The position numbers and the translations under genes were made by a program. DNA of 64,000 nt from Gammaproteobacteria bacterium (lineage in GTDB: Bacteria > Pseudomonadota > Gammaproteobacteria > Ga0077536). The notes beneath the pieces are model-generated. The model was given only the letters and a program-made list of their open reading frames with translations. It did no database searches and had not been told where the DNA came from. Each line of letters opens with the position of its first letter. Position 1 is the stretch's first letter. Below are positions 43,893 to 52,107 of this stretch, one piece after another. The stretch lies in contig JACQWY010000022.1 of NCBI GenBank assembly GCA_016209015.1, positions 62,001 to 126,000 on the forward strand, in the 5' to 3' direction.

Positions 43893-46301
43893 ATGGCAAC
43901 GAACACGAAGGACGACACGAAGGCCTGGATGGGGGCGCGCCTCGAGCGCAAGGAGGATCTGCGCCTCATCACCGGTCAGGGCAGGTATCTCGGCGACGTC
44001 GTGCTGCCCGGCATGCTGTACGCCGTCTTCGTGCGCAGCGAGTACGCGCACGCGAAGATCGTCTCCATCGACGCGAGCGAGGCGCTCGCGCTGCCGGGCG
44101 TCGTCGCCGTCTACAAGGGCGAGGATCTGATGGGCAAGGTCAAGAGCATGCGCCAGCCGGTGCTGCTGCCGAATCTCCCCGCGAAGTTCCCGGAATACTG
44201 GGCGCTCGCGGTCGGCACGGCGAAGTTCCACGGCGAGCCCGTCGCCGTCGTCGTCGCGCGCGACAAATACGTCGCGGTCGACGCCGCGGAGCTCGTCGCC
44301 GTGGAGTACGAGGAACTGCCGGTGGTCATCGATCCGGAAGCGGCACTTGCGGACGGTTCGACGCTCGTCCATCCCGACTCGGGCACGAACGAAATCTTCG
44401 GCATGACGTTCACGGGCGGCGCGACGGAAGAGGAGCAGAAGAAGAACGAGGCCGAGGTCGAGGCCATCTTCGCGGGCGCGGACGTCGTCGTGAAGCACCG
44501 CTTCCGCGTGCACCGCACGGGCGTGACGCCGATGGAGCCGCGCGGCTGTCTGTGCGACTGGTCGGATGCGGACGGTCTCACGGCCTGGATCACGACGCAG
44601 CGCCCGCATATCGATCGCCTGGGACTCGCGGACATCCTCGAGATCCCGGCGCAGCAGGTCAGGGTCATCGCACCGCGCGATCAGGGCGGCGGTTTCGGCG
44701 TGAAGGCGCCGTTCTTCCGCGAGAACGTCGTCGTCGCGTTCGCCGCGCGCGAGCTCGGCCGTCCGGTGCGCTGGGTGGAATCGCGTTACGAGAGCCTGAT
44801 GAACGTCGGCCAGGAGCGCGATCAGATCAACGTCTGCGAAGTCGCGGCGAGCAAGGACGGCAAGCTGCTGGCGCTGCGCAATCGCGGCATCGCCGACAAC
44901 GGCACGGGGCAGACGGGGGTCTACTGGGGCTTCGTCATGCCCTTCCTCGGCGCGGTCGAGATGCCGAACGGTTACACCTGGGGCAAGGGCGACATCAAGC
45001 TCCGCGTCGCGACGACGAACAAGGCCTGCCTGACGCCGTCGCGTGCGTTCGGCCACTTCCCGACACGCTTCGCCGTCGAGCGCTCGATCGACATGGTCGC
45101 GCACCGGCTCGGCATGGAGCCTTCCGATCTCCGCCGCAAGAACATCGTGCCGCAACTGCCCTATACCTCCGTCACGGGCGAGTACTACGACAGCGGCAAT
45201 TTCCTGAAGGTGTGGGACAACCTGATGACGCACATCGATCTGCCCGCGTTCCGGCGCGAGCAGGCCGCGGCGCGCGCACAGGGCCGTTACCTCGGCATCG
45301 GCTTCGCCTGCGGCGTCGAGCTCTCGGGGGTCGCCTCCGAGCTCCTCGTGCCCATGGAGAACCAGCCGGGTTATGGCGCGGCGAGCGTGCGGCTCGATCC
45401 GCGCGGCAAGGTCCATGTCTACGGCGGCGACGCCCCGGGCGGCCAGGGCCACGAGACGACGGTCGCGCAGGTCGTCGCCGCAACGTTCGGCATCGCGCCC
45501 ACGGATACCGTCGTGACGACCGGCGACACCGGCACGACGCCGTTCGGTGCCGGTACGATCGGCGCCCGCGCGGGCTCGTATTTCGTGAGCGCCGTGCACA
45601 AGGCCTGTCAGGAGCTGAAGAAGAAGATCACGCGCATCCTCGCCCACGATCTCGCGCTCGAAGCGGAAGAAGAGGATTTCGAATTCGCGAACGGGCAGGT
45701 CACGCTCATTCGCGATCGCTCGCAGACGAAGACGTTCCGCGAAATCGTCGAGCGCATCATCATGGCGCCCGTGAACCTGCCCGAAGGCGAGGTCGGCGGT
45801 CTCGATGCGACGGCGTTCTTCGAGGCGCTGAAGCCCATGATCTGCTTCAACGCGGATTTCTGCGTCGTCGAAGTGAATGCGGACAGCGGCGAGTTCAAGA
45901 TCCTGCGCTGGGTGAGCTCGGAAGACGTCGGCAACGTCATCAACCCGATGATCGTCGACGGCCAGATGCACGGCGCGATCGTGCAGGGGCTCTCGAACGC
46001 GATGTTCGAGCAGTTCATCTACGACGAGCGCGGCCAGCAGCTCACCGCGGACTTCGAGCGCTACAAGCTCGCGACCGCGGCGGACGTGCCGGACCTGCAG
46101 ATCACCTATGCCTCGACGCCGTGTCCGCACACGCCGCTCGGCACGCGCGGCATCGGCGAAGGACGGCCGAGCTCGGTGTCGGGCGCGCTGTCGAACGCGG
46201 TGTGCGACGCGCTCGCGCCGTTCGGCATCGAGATCACCGAGCTGCCGCTGCGTCCCGACGCGGTGTGGCGGCAGATCCAGGCCGCGAAAGCGGCACGATG
46301 A
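43893..46301 (+). CDS. Molybdenum hydroxylase large subunit (CoxL/XDH family)
   Basis: An 802-residue molybdopterin-binding catalytic subunit. Cofactor segments include APRDQGGGFGVKAPFF, GGDAPGGQGHETTVAQVV and TTPFGAGTIGARAGS. The catalytic Glu is Glu756 in GTRGIGEGRPSS. The CO-dehydrogenase active-site loop (AYRCSFR in form I, AYRGAGR in form II) is replaced by PSRAFGHFP at about 381-388, so it is not a CO dehydrogenase and is better seen as an aldehyde or N-heterocycle hydroxylase of unknown substrate. Confidence 0.92.
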   Translation: MATNTKDDTKAWMGARLERKEDLRLITGQGRYLGDVVLPGMLYAVFVRSEYAHAKIVSIDASEALALPGVVAVYKGEDLMGKVKSMRQPVLLPNLPAKFPEYWALAVGTAKFHGEPVAVVVARDKYVAVDAAELVAVEYEELPVVIDPEAALADGSTLVHPDSGTNEIFGMTFTGGATEEEQKKNEAEVEAIFAGADVVVKHRFRVHRTGVTPMEPRGCLCDWSDADGLTAWITTQRPHIDRLGLADILEIPAQQVRVIAPRDQGGGFGVKAPFFRENVVVAFAARELGRPVRWVESRYESLMNVGQERDQINVCEVAASKDGKLLALRNRGIADNGTGQTGVYWGFVMPFLGAVEMPNGYTWGKGDIKLRVATTNKACLTPSRAFGHFPTRFAVERSIDMVAHRLGMEPSDLRRKNIVPQLPYTSVTGEYYDSGNFLKVWDNLMTHIDLPAFRREQAAARAQGRYLGIGFACGVELSGVASELLVPMENQPGYGAASVRLDPRGKVHVYGGDAPGGQGHETTVAQVVAATFGIAPTDTVVTTGDTGTTPFGAGTIGARAGSYFVSAVHKACQELKKKITRILAHDLALEAEEEDFEFANGQVTLIRDRSQTKTFREIVERIIMAPVNLPEGEVGGLDATAFFEALKPMICFNADFCVVEVNADSGEFKILRWVSSEDVGNVINPMIVDGQMHGAIVQGLSNAMFEQFIYDERGQQLTADFERYKLATAADVPDLQITYASTPCPHTPLGTRGIGEGRPSSVSGALSNAVCDALAPFGIEITELPLRPDAVWRQIQAAKAAR

Positions 46302-46350
46302 ACGAGGGCCGGCGCTGCGCCGGCTCCCAGACGAGAGAAAGCGAACAGGC

Positions 46351-46926
46351 GTGGAGCTCAAAGAAGACCTACTCATCGCGGCACCGCGCGCGCAGGTGTA
46401 CGCGGCGCTGAACGATCCCGGGATCCTGAAGCAGGCCATCCCCGGCTGCGAGGATCTCGCGGCGCAATCCCCGACGGAGCTGACCGCGACGGTCGCGACG
46501 AAAATCGGGCCCTTGTCGGCCCGCTTCAAGGGAAGCGTGACGCTCGCGGACCTCAATCCGCCGGAGAGTTACACGCTCGCCGGCGAAGGCAAGGGCGGCC
46601 CGGCGGGTTTCGTGAAGGTGAAAGCCTTCGTGAAGCTGACCGAAGAGGGGGCGACGAAGACGCGCCTCGCCTACGTGGTGAAGGCGGAAATCGGCGGCAA
46701 GCTCGCGCAACTCGGCGGTCCGCTCGTCGAGCGGACCTCGAAGAAGCTCGCGGGCGAATTCTTCGAGCGGTTCCAGGGACTGCTCGGGGAAGCGCCGGCG
46801 GTGGAGGAGGCTGCGACCCCGGTGCCGAAGCCGGCAGCGCAGTCCGGTGTGCCCGCCGTGTGGTGGATCGCCGCGACGGGGATTGCGATCGCGCTCGCGT
46901 ATTACGCCTTGCGAGGTCCTTCGTAG
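46351..46926 (+). CDS. CoxG-like SRPBCC protein with C-terminal membrane anchor
   Basis: A 191-residue protein. Residues 1-145 are the CoxG/SRPBCC domain (KEDLLIAAPRAQVYAALNDP, AIPGCEDL, FKGSVTLADLNPPESYTLAG). A Pro/Ala linker and a terminal transmembrane helix (VPAVWWIAATGIAIALAYYA) follow. In CO-dehydrogenase systems CoxG ties the Mo enzyme to the membrane and respiratory chain; the same role is inferred here. GTG start at 46351. Its TAG stop lies within a dispersed palindromic repeat (copy C), so the repeat supplies the last codon. Confidence 0.85.
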   Translation: MELKEDLLIAAPRAQVYAALNDPGILKQAIPGCEDLAAQSPTELTATVATKIGPLSARFKGSVTLADLNPPESYTLAGEGKGGPAGFVKVKAFVKLTEEGATKTRLAYVVKAEIGGKLAQLGGPLVERTSKKLAGEFFERFQGLLGEAPAVEEAATPVPKPAAQSGVPAVWWIAATGIAIALAYYALRGPS

Positions 46927-46950
46927 GTCCGTCGATTACGCTGCGCTCGT
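46923..46950. repeat. Palindromic GATTACGC-family element, partial copy C
   Basis: GTAGGTCCGTCGATTACGCTGCGCTCG matches one half of the complete copies. It overlaps the stop codon of the CoxG-like gene and lies between that gene and the convergent PilZ gene. Confidence 0.7.
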
Positions 46951-46983
46951 CACGCAGCCGAAGAACACCCGTGACCGCCCCGG

Positions 46984-47337
46984 TCAGCCCGTGCTCAAGC
47001 CCAGCAGCGACTCCAGCTCTTCGATGTAATTGCCCCAGCGCACTTCGCTGTCGGCGGAGAAGGCCACGAATTCGAGGCCGACGAGATAGCCGTCGCCGGC
47101 CGGATCGGCGTAGCGGACGGCGCCCTGGCTGAGAATGGGTACCGGCCGGGCCGGCAGGCGTACGCAAAGCGGGATGGGTCCCGCGTTCGCGAGACGCTGG
47201 AACGCGTGGAAACGCAGCGCAGGACACTCGACCTGCATCCCGCCGAGTGAAATGTTCGTCGTGAAGACCTCGAGTCCATCGATGTCCACGGTCAGTTGCC
47301 GTGCCACCCTGGGGTGACGTCGCTTCTCGCTGCTCAT
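46984..47337 (-). CDS. PilZ domain protein
   Basis: A 117-residue single PilZ domain, the usual cyclic-di-GMP receptor. The ligand motif is present at the N-terminus (EKRRHPRVARQ) with the NISLGGMQVE (N/DxSxxG) partner. It has no membrane segment. Isolated PilZ proteins regulate motility, adhesion or exopolysaccharide by partner binding. A GGDEF protein is encoded at the end of this window, so c-di-GMP signalling is active in the organism. Confidence 0.88.
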   Translation of the reverse strand: MSSEKRRHPRVARQLTVDIDGLEVFTTNISLGGMQVECPALRFHAFQRLANAGPIPLCVRLPARPVPILSQGAVRYADPAGDGYLVGLEFVAFSADSEVRWGNYIEELESLLGLSTG

Positions 47338-47490
47338 GGCCTCCCGCTCCGTTCAACACTCCGTGTGCCGTTTCGATAGAATACCCGAGAATCCCGCACC
47401 GCGCGGTCCCCTGTCGGGACGAGACGCGGCGGCCGCAGAGGGCGGTCGCCGGGCCCGCGGTGCGCGACCGTCATTCGAAGGTTTCGCACG

Positions 47491-48120
47491 ATGGAGCTCT
47501 ACGACTTTCATCTCTCGGTCTCTTCCTATCGCGTGCGCATCGGGCTCGCGCTCAAGGATCTGCCGTATACGCGGCAGGCGCTCTCGCTGAGTCGCGACGG
47601 CGGCGAGCAGCATTCCGCCGAATTCCGGGCCCTGAATCCGCAGGGGATGGTACCGACACTGCTCGACGACGATTTCGTGCTGACAGAATCGCTCGCCATC
47701 CTCGAATACCTCGACGAGATCCGGCCCGAGCCGCCGCTGTTGCCGCGCGACGCGCGAAGCCGCGCGCGCGTCCGGCAGCTCGCGCAGATCATGGTGAGCG
47801 ACATCGCGCCGCTGACGAATCTGCGGGTCATCACCTATCTGCGCACGTCGCTCAAGACGAGCGAAATCGATCGTGCGAAGTGGTTTCGTCACTGGCTGCT
47901 CGAAGGCCTCGACGCCCTCGAGCTCTGGCTGACGGCCGATGGCGCGAGCGACGGCTACTGCCTGGGCGGGCAGCCGACGCTCGCGGACGTCTGCCTCGTG
48001 CCGCTGCTCTACGGCGCGCGGCGCTTCGGGCTGCCGCTCGACGATTTTCCGCAGCTCTGCCGCATCGAGGAGCACTGTCTCGCCCACCCGGCGTTCCGGC
48101 AAGCCGCGCCCCGCGCCTGA
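47491..48120 (+). CDS. maiA: Maleylacetoacetate isomerase (zeta-class glutathione S-transferase)
   Basis: A 209-residue GST. The N-terminal domain begins LYDFHLSVSSYRVRIGLALK, close to the zeta-class SSCxxRVRI signature with the catalytic Ser region. LNPQGMVPTLLDDD and LTESLAILEYLDE are glutathione-binding. The C-terminal domain is all-helical. It isomerises maleylacetoacetate to fumarylacetoacetate in tyrosine and homogentisate catabolism, which yields fumarate; a fumarase is encoded two genes downstream. Exact substrate is inferred. Confidence 0.82.
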   Translation: MELYDFHLSVSSYRVRIGLALKDLPYTRQALSLSRDGGEQHSAEFRALNPQGMVPTLLDDDFVLTESLAILEYLDEIRPEPPLLPRDARSRARVRQLAQIMVSDIAPLTNLRVITYLRTSLKTSEIDRAKWFRHWLLEGLDALELWLTADGASDGYCLGGQPTLADVCLVPLLYGARRFGLPLDDFPQLCRIEEHCLAHPAFRQAAPRA

Positions 48121-48231
48121 GCCGGGCCTCGTGCCGGCGTCGGACAGCGCGCGTACGCCGGCGTCCCGGACGCCGGAACCGCGCCCGCCACGCGAAGTCG
48201 AAAACGGACACCTGCGCTGAACGAGGAGCTG

Positions 48232-48753
48232 ATGATGGCGAAAGCGGGATATTCGAAGGCCGTGCAGGCTGGCGTTCTCGCCGCGCTGCTCGCCGGTTGT
48301 GCGGCGACGCCGACGCCTTATCAGCAGCAGAATCAAGAAGGCCAGGGCTATCGCGAGCAGCGCATCGAGGCGAACCGCTTCCGCGTGAGCTTCAGCGGCA
48401 ATACGTTCACGTCGCGCGAGACGGTCGAGAACTATCTCATCTATCGTGCGGCGGAGCTCACGATCACGAATGGCTACGACTGGTTCGTGCTCGCCGGCAA
48501 GGAGACCGAGGCCCACACCCGCTACGACCAGATGGTGACGAACATGGGTTTCGGGCCGTATTTCGCCTGGGACTACTGGCCGCGCAACAGCGTCGCGGTC
48601 AGCACGGCGATCCCCGTGACCGACTATCAGGCTTACGGCTACGTGACGATGTTCAAGGGCACGAAGCCCGCGAACGACCCGGCCGCGTTCGATGCCCGCG
48701 CCGTGGAACAGAGTCTCGCACCGACCGTCCAGCGCACGCCGCCGCCGCACTGA
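48232..48753 (+). CDS. Lipoprotein of the CC0125/CC1285 family
   Basis: A 173-residue exported lipoprotein. The signal peptide ends in the lipobox LLAGC (Cys about 24). The mature part has the family pattern YREQRIEANRFRVSFSGN, ETVENYLIYRAAELT and NGYDWFVLAGKETE. Function is unknown; members are widespread in Proteobacteria. GAGGAG precedes either of two consecutive ATG codons. It is followed 64 bp later by the fumarase gene. Confidence 0.82.
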   Translation: MMAKAGYSKAVQAGVLAALLAGCAATPTPYQQQNQEGQGYREQRIEANRFRVSFSGNTFTSRETVENYLIYRAAELTITNGYDWFVLAGKETEAHTRYDQMVTNMGFGPYFAWDYWPRNSVAVSTAIPVTDYQAYGYVTMFKGTKPANDPAAFDARAVEQSLAPTVQRTPPPH

Positions 48754-48817
48754 CCGCGTTTCGATTGCCGGTGGCGGCGCTACAATACGGCCCAGCCTTT
48801 CCATCGGAGCCAGGACC

Positions 48818-50344
48818 GTGACGACCATTCGCGAAGCAGACGTGATCACCAGCGTGGCGGACGCGCTGCAGTACATCTCCTACTACCACCCGACCGATTT
48901 CATCCAGAGCCTCGCCGCCGCTTACGAGCGCGAGGAATCGCCCGCCGCAAAAGACGCCATCGCGCAGATCCTGATCAATTCGCGGATGTGCGCCGAAGGT
49001 CATCGCCCGATCTGTCAGGACACCGGCATCGTGAACGTGTTCGTGAAGGTCGGCATGGGCGTGCGCTGGGACGCGAAGCTCTCCCTCGAGGAGATGATCA
49101 ACGAAGGTGTGCGTCGCGCCTACAATCATCCGGACAACCGCCTGCGGGCGTCGGTCCTCGCCGATCCGGCGGGCAAGCGTGTCAACACGAAGGACAACAC
49201 GCCGGCCGTGATCCACGCCAGCATCGTGCCGGGCGACGAAGTGGAAATCACCGTCGCGGCGAAGGGCGGCGGCTCCGAGAACAAGACGAAGTTCGTGATG
49301 CTCAATCCCTCCGACAGCATCGTCGACTGGGTGCTGAACACCGTGCCGCACATGGGCGCGGGCTGGTGCCCGCCCGGCATGCTCGGCATCGGCATCGGCG
49401 GCACGGCCGAGAAGGCGATGCTGATGGCGAAGGAATCGCTGATGGATCCGATCGACATCCAGGAGCTCATTGCGCGCGGCGCGAAGAATGCGGCCGAAGA
49501 GCTGCGCCTCGAGCTCTACGAGAAGGTGAACGCGCTCGGCATCGGTGCGCAGGGCCTCGGCGGTCTCACCACCGTGCTCGACGTGAAGGTGAAGGACTAT
49601 CCGACGCACGCGGCCTCGAAGCCGGTCGCGATGATCCCGAACTGCGCCGCGACGCGCCACGTGCATTTCACGCTCGACGGCTCGGGCCCGGCCGAGCTGC
49701 CCGTGCCGCGGCTCTCGGACTGGCCGGAGATCACCTGGTCGGCCGGCGCGAGTGCGCGCCGCGTGAATCTCGACACCGTGACCGCGGCCGACATCGCGAC
49801 CTGGAAACCGGGCGAGACGCTGCTGCTGTCGGGCGCGATGCTGACGGGACGCGATGCCGCCCACAAGCGCATCGAGGAGCTCTTCGCGAGCGGCAAAGGC
49901 CTGCCGCCGGGTGTCGATTTCAAGGGCCGCTTCATCTACTACGTCGGCCCCGTCGACGCCGTGCGCGACGAAGCCGTGGGCCCCGCGGGCCCGACGACTG
50001 CGACGCGCATGGACAAGTTCACGGAAATGATGCTCGCGAAGACCGGCCTCATCGGCATGGTCGGCAAGGCGGAGCGCGGGCCCGTCGCGATCGAGTCCAT
50101 CAGGAAGCATCGCGCGGTGTATCTGATGGCGGTCGGCGGTGCCGCATATCTCGTGTCGAAGGCCATACGCAAGGCGCGCGTCATCGCCTTCGAGGATCTC
50201 GGCATGGAAGCGATCCAGGAATTCGTCGTCGAAGACATGCCCGTCACCGTCGCCGTCGACGTCGACGGCACTTCGGTGCACGAGACCGGCCCCGCGGAGT
50301 GGCAGGCGAAGATCGGCAGGATCCCGGTCGCGGTGAAGGGCTGA
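48818..50344 (+). CDS. Class I (4Fe-4S) fumarate hydratase
   Basis: A 508-residue FumA/FumB-type enzyme that interconverts fumarate and malate in the TCA cycle. Iron-sulfur cluster ligands fall in RMCAEGHRPICQDTG and GAGWCPPGMLGIGIGG, plus the Cys in PNCAATRHVH. LTGRDAAHKRIEELF and YYVGPVDAVRDEAVGPAGPT are hallmarks. GTG start at 48818, with CGGAG upstream. A member of this class is oxygen-sensitive, so an aerobe normally keeps FumC as well; none is visible here. Confidence 0.93.
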   Translation: MTTIREADVITSVADALQYISYYHPTDFIQSLAAAYEREESPAAKDAIAQILINSRMCAEGHRPICQDTGIVNVFVKVGMGVRWDAKLSLEEMINEGVRRAYNHPDNRLRASVLADPAGKRVNTKDNTPAVIHASIVPGDEVEITVAAKGGGSENKTKFVMLNPSDSIVDWVLNTVPHMGAGWCPPGMLGIGIGGTAEKAMLMAKESLMDPIDIQELIARGAKNAAEELRLELYEKVNALGIGAQGLGGLTTVLDVKVKDYPTHAASKPVAMIPNCAATRHVHFTLDGSGPAELPVPRLSDWPEITWSAGASARRVNLDTVTAADIATWKPGETLLLSGAMLTGRDAAHKRIEELFASGKGLPPGVDFKGRFIYYVGPVDAVRDEAVGPAGPTTATRMDKFTEMMLAKTGLIGMVGKAERGPVAIESIRKHRAVYLMAVGGAAYLVSKAIRKARVIAFEDLGMEAIQEFVVEDMPVTVAVDVDGTSVHETGPAEWQAKIGRIPVAVKG

Positions 50345-50355
50345 GGAAGCTTTCG

Positions 50356-50480
50356 TACGTCCGATTAGCGCAGCGTAATCGGACGTTCTTTCCGTTCGAT
50401 TACGCCTGCGTCGACCGAGCGTCCGATTACGCCTGCGTCCACAAGCGTCCGATTACGCCTGCGGCTATATACGGACCTAT
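50356..50480. repeat. Palindromic GATTACGC-family element, expanded copy D
   Basis: The left half (CGATTAGCGCAGCGTAATCGG) is followed by three tandem right-half units, with GATTACGCCTGCG at 50398, 50425 and 50451, giving a period of 26-27 bp. It fills the gap between the convergent fumarase and cysH genes. Confidence 0.88.
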
Positions 50481-50504
50481 GAAGAAGCCGCGTCAGACCC
50501 CTCG

Positions 50505-51182
50505 TCACCGCAACGTCTGCAGCCCGCACTCCCGGCTTTCCGGGCCCTTCGTCGGGTCGACGTAATCGGGGTTGTCCGGGAGCTGGTGCTCGTAGAGATA
50601 GTCCTCGAGATCCACTTCGGTCCAATACAGCAGCGGCGCGATGCGCAGCGTGCCTTTCGCGGCACGCGAGGCGACGTCGAGCGAGGCGCGGTATTCCGTC
50701 TGACCCCGGCGGATGCCGGTGAACCAGGCGTCGGGCGCGAGCTCGGCGAGCGCGCGTTCGAAAGGCTCGAGCTTCACTTCGCGCGTGAACGCTTCGTGCT
50801 CCGGGGTGTCGAGCGGCGGAATGCCGCCGTGGATCGCGTCGCGGCGCGCGACGCTCACGCGCGGCGTGTAGACGTGGAGGTTCAACTGCAGTTGCTTCGT
50901 CAGCGTCTCCGCGAACGCATAGGTCGCGGGCGTGTTGTAGCCGCTGTCCACCCACAGCACCGGGATGTCCGGCTTCAGGCGGGTAACGAGATGCAGGAAC
51001 ACCGCCGACATCGGGCGGAAGTTCGTGGTCACGAGCGGCGCGCGCGTCAGTTCCAGCGTGCCGGAGATGATCTCCTCCGGCGTCTTGCCGCGGAACAGGG
51101 CGTTCAGGCCTGCATAATCCATGAAGGGCGCGACGGCGGGCCTCGTCGGGGCCGCAACGGCGAGGGCGTTGGGATGGCTCAT
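50505..51182 (-). CDS. cysH: Phosphoadenylyl-sulfate reductase
   Basis: A 225-residue reductase of activated sulfate to sulfite. The C-terminal catalytic Cys is in ECGLQTLR. There are no CC-Cx2C iron-sulfur Cys, which points to PAPS rather than APS as substrate. The PP-loop region reads TTNFRPMSAVFLHLVT, a variant of the usual SFG-type loop. The ATG at 51182 is preferred; the upstream extension is low-complexity. It would use thioredoxin as electron donor. It stands alone, with no other cys genes here. Confidence 0.85.
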   Translation of the reverse strand: MSHPNALAVAAPTRPAVAPFMDYAGLNALFRGKTPEEIISGTLELTRAPLVTTNFRPMSAVFLHLVTRLKPDIPVLWVDSGYNTPATYAFAETLTKQLQLNLHVYTPRVSVARRDAIHGGIPPLDTPEHEAFTREVKLEPFERALAELAPDAWFTGIRRGQTEYRASLDVASRAAKGTLRIAPLLYWTEVDLEDYLYEHQLPDNPDYVDPTKGPESRECGLQTLR

Positions 51183-51333
51183 GGTGTCGTTGTCCGGTCG
51201 TTGCTTTCGGGTGCGCGCATTATGGCGAAGCACACCCGCCGGCAATTAGTCGAATGCGACATATGGATATAGCCGCGGTCCGGCGCGGCTCGCCGGGAAA
51301 TCCCGGCAAGTAATGTGGTTTCGTGCGAGCGGA

Positions 51334-52107
51334 TCAGGTCGCGCGCAGCGGCAGCAGGAAAGTCTGATCGCCATGGCGGCCGCGTACTGCGCTGACGCGG
51401 AACACGCGGGCGAGCACCTCGTCGCTCAGCGCGAGGTCGGGCGGGCCTTCCGCCGCGACGGCGCCGTCCGCGAGCACGATCAGGCGATCGCAGTAGCGCG
51501 CGGCGAGCTCGAGCTCGTGCAGGACGACCAGCACGCCGATGCCGCCCGCCGCGACCTGGCGCAACGTCTCCATGATGTCGAGCTGGTAGTAGGGATCGAG
51601 CGAGGCCGTCGGCTCGTCGGCGCAGAGCGCGGCATGGCCTCCGGCGAGGAGGCGCGCGATGTGGACGCGCATCCGTTCTCCACCCGAGAGCTCCGTCGCC
51701 GGCCGCGTCGCGAGCGCGCCGACGTGCACCGCCGCCATCGCGCGTTCGACGGCTTCGCGATCCGCAGCCGCATCGCGTTCGCCGGCGCGATGGCGCGGAT
51801 AGCGGCCGAGCGCGACGAGCTCCGCGACGCGCAGCGGCCAGTGGATGATCGGATGCTGGGGCAGGTAACCGACGAGGCGCGCGCGTTCCTCCGGCGCATG
51901 CCGGCCGAGCTCGCGATCGACGAGCTTCACGCTGCCCTGCGCATGCGGCAGCAGACCGAGCAGCGCTTTGACGAGCGTCGATTTCCCCGAGCCGTTCGGA
52001 CCGACGAGGCCGAGCACCTCACCCGCGTCGAGCGTGAGCGAGACATCGCGTACGACGGGCTTAGCGTCGCGCAGCACCGTGAGCCCGCCGGCTTCGATCA
52101 GCGCCAT
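51334..52107 (-). CDS. btuD: ABC transporter ATP-binding protein (BtuD/FepC type)
   Basis: A 257-residue ATPase. Walker A is GPNGSGKS, the signature is LSGGERMRVHIARLL, Walker B is ALCADEPTASLD and the switch His is in VVLHELELAARYCDR. The sequence YLPQHPIIHWPLRVAELVALGRYPRHR is typical of FepC/BtuD importers of cobalamin, haem or siderophores. It overlaps the permease gene by 10 bp. It is the last gene of the aroG-btuFCD run. The name is by position; substrate is unproven. Confidence 0.88.
   Translation of the reverse strand: MALIEAGGLTVLRDAKPVVRDVSLTLDAGEVLGLVGPNGSGKSTLVKALLGLLPHAQGSVKLVDRELGRHAPEERARLVGYLPQHPIIHWPLRVAELVALGRYPRHRAGERDAAADREAVERAMAAVHVGALATRPATELSGGERMRVHIARLLAGGHAALCADEPTASLDPYYQLDIMETLRQVAAGGIGVLVVLHELELAARYCDRLIVLADGAVAAEGPPDLALSDEVLARVFRVSAVRGRHGDQTFLLPLRAT

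Noticed and set aside
43893-46301. Aerobic CO dehydrogenase large subunit
   Set aside because: The diagnostic AYRCSFR or AYRGAGR loop is absent, so only family membership is claimed.
50356-50480. Tandem repeats as a CRISPR array
   Set aside because: Units of 26-27 bp lie head to tail with no unique spacers and no cas genes. It is an expanded intergenic palindrome.
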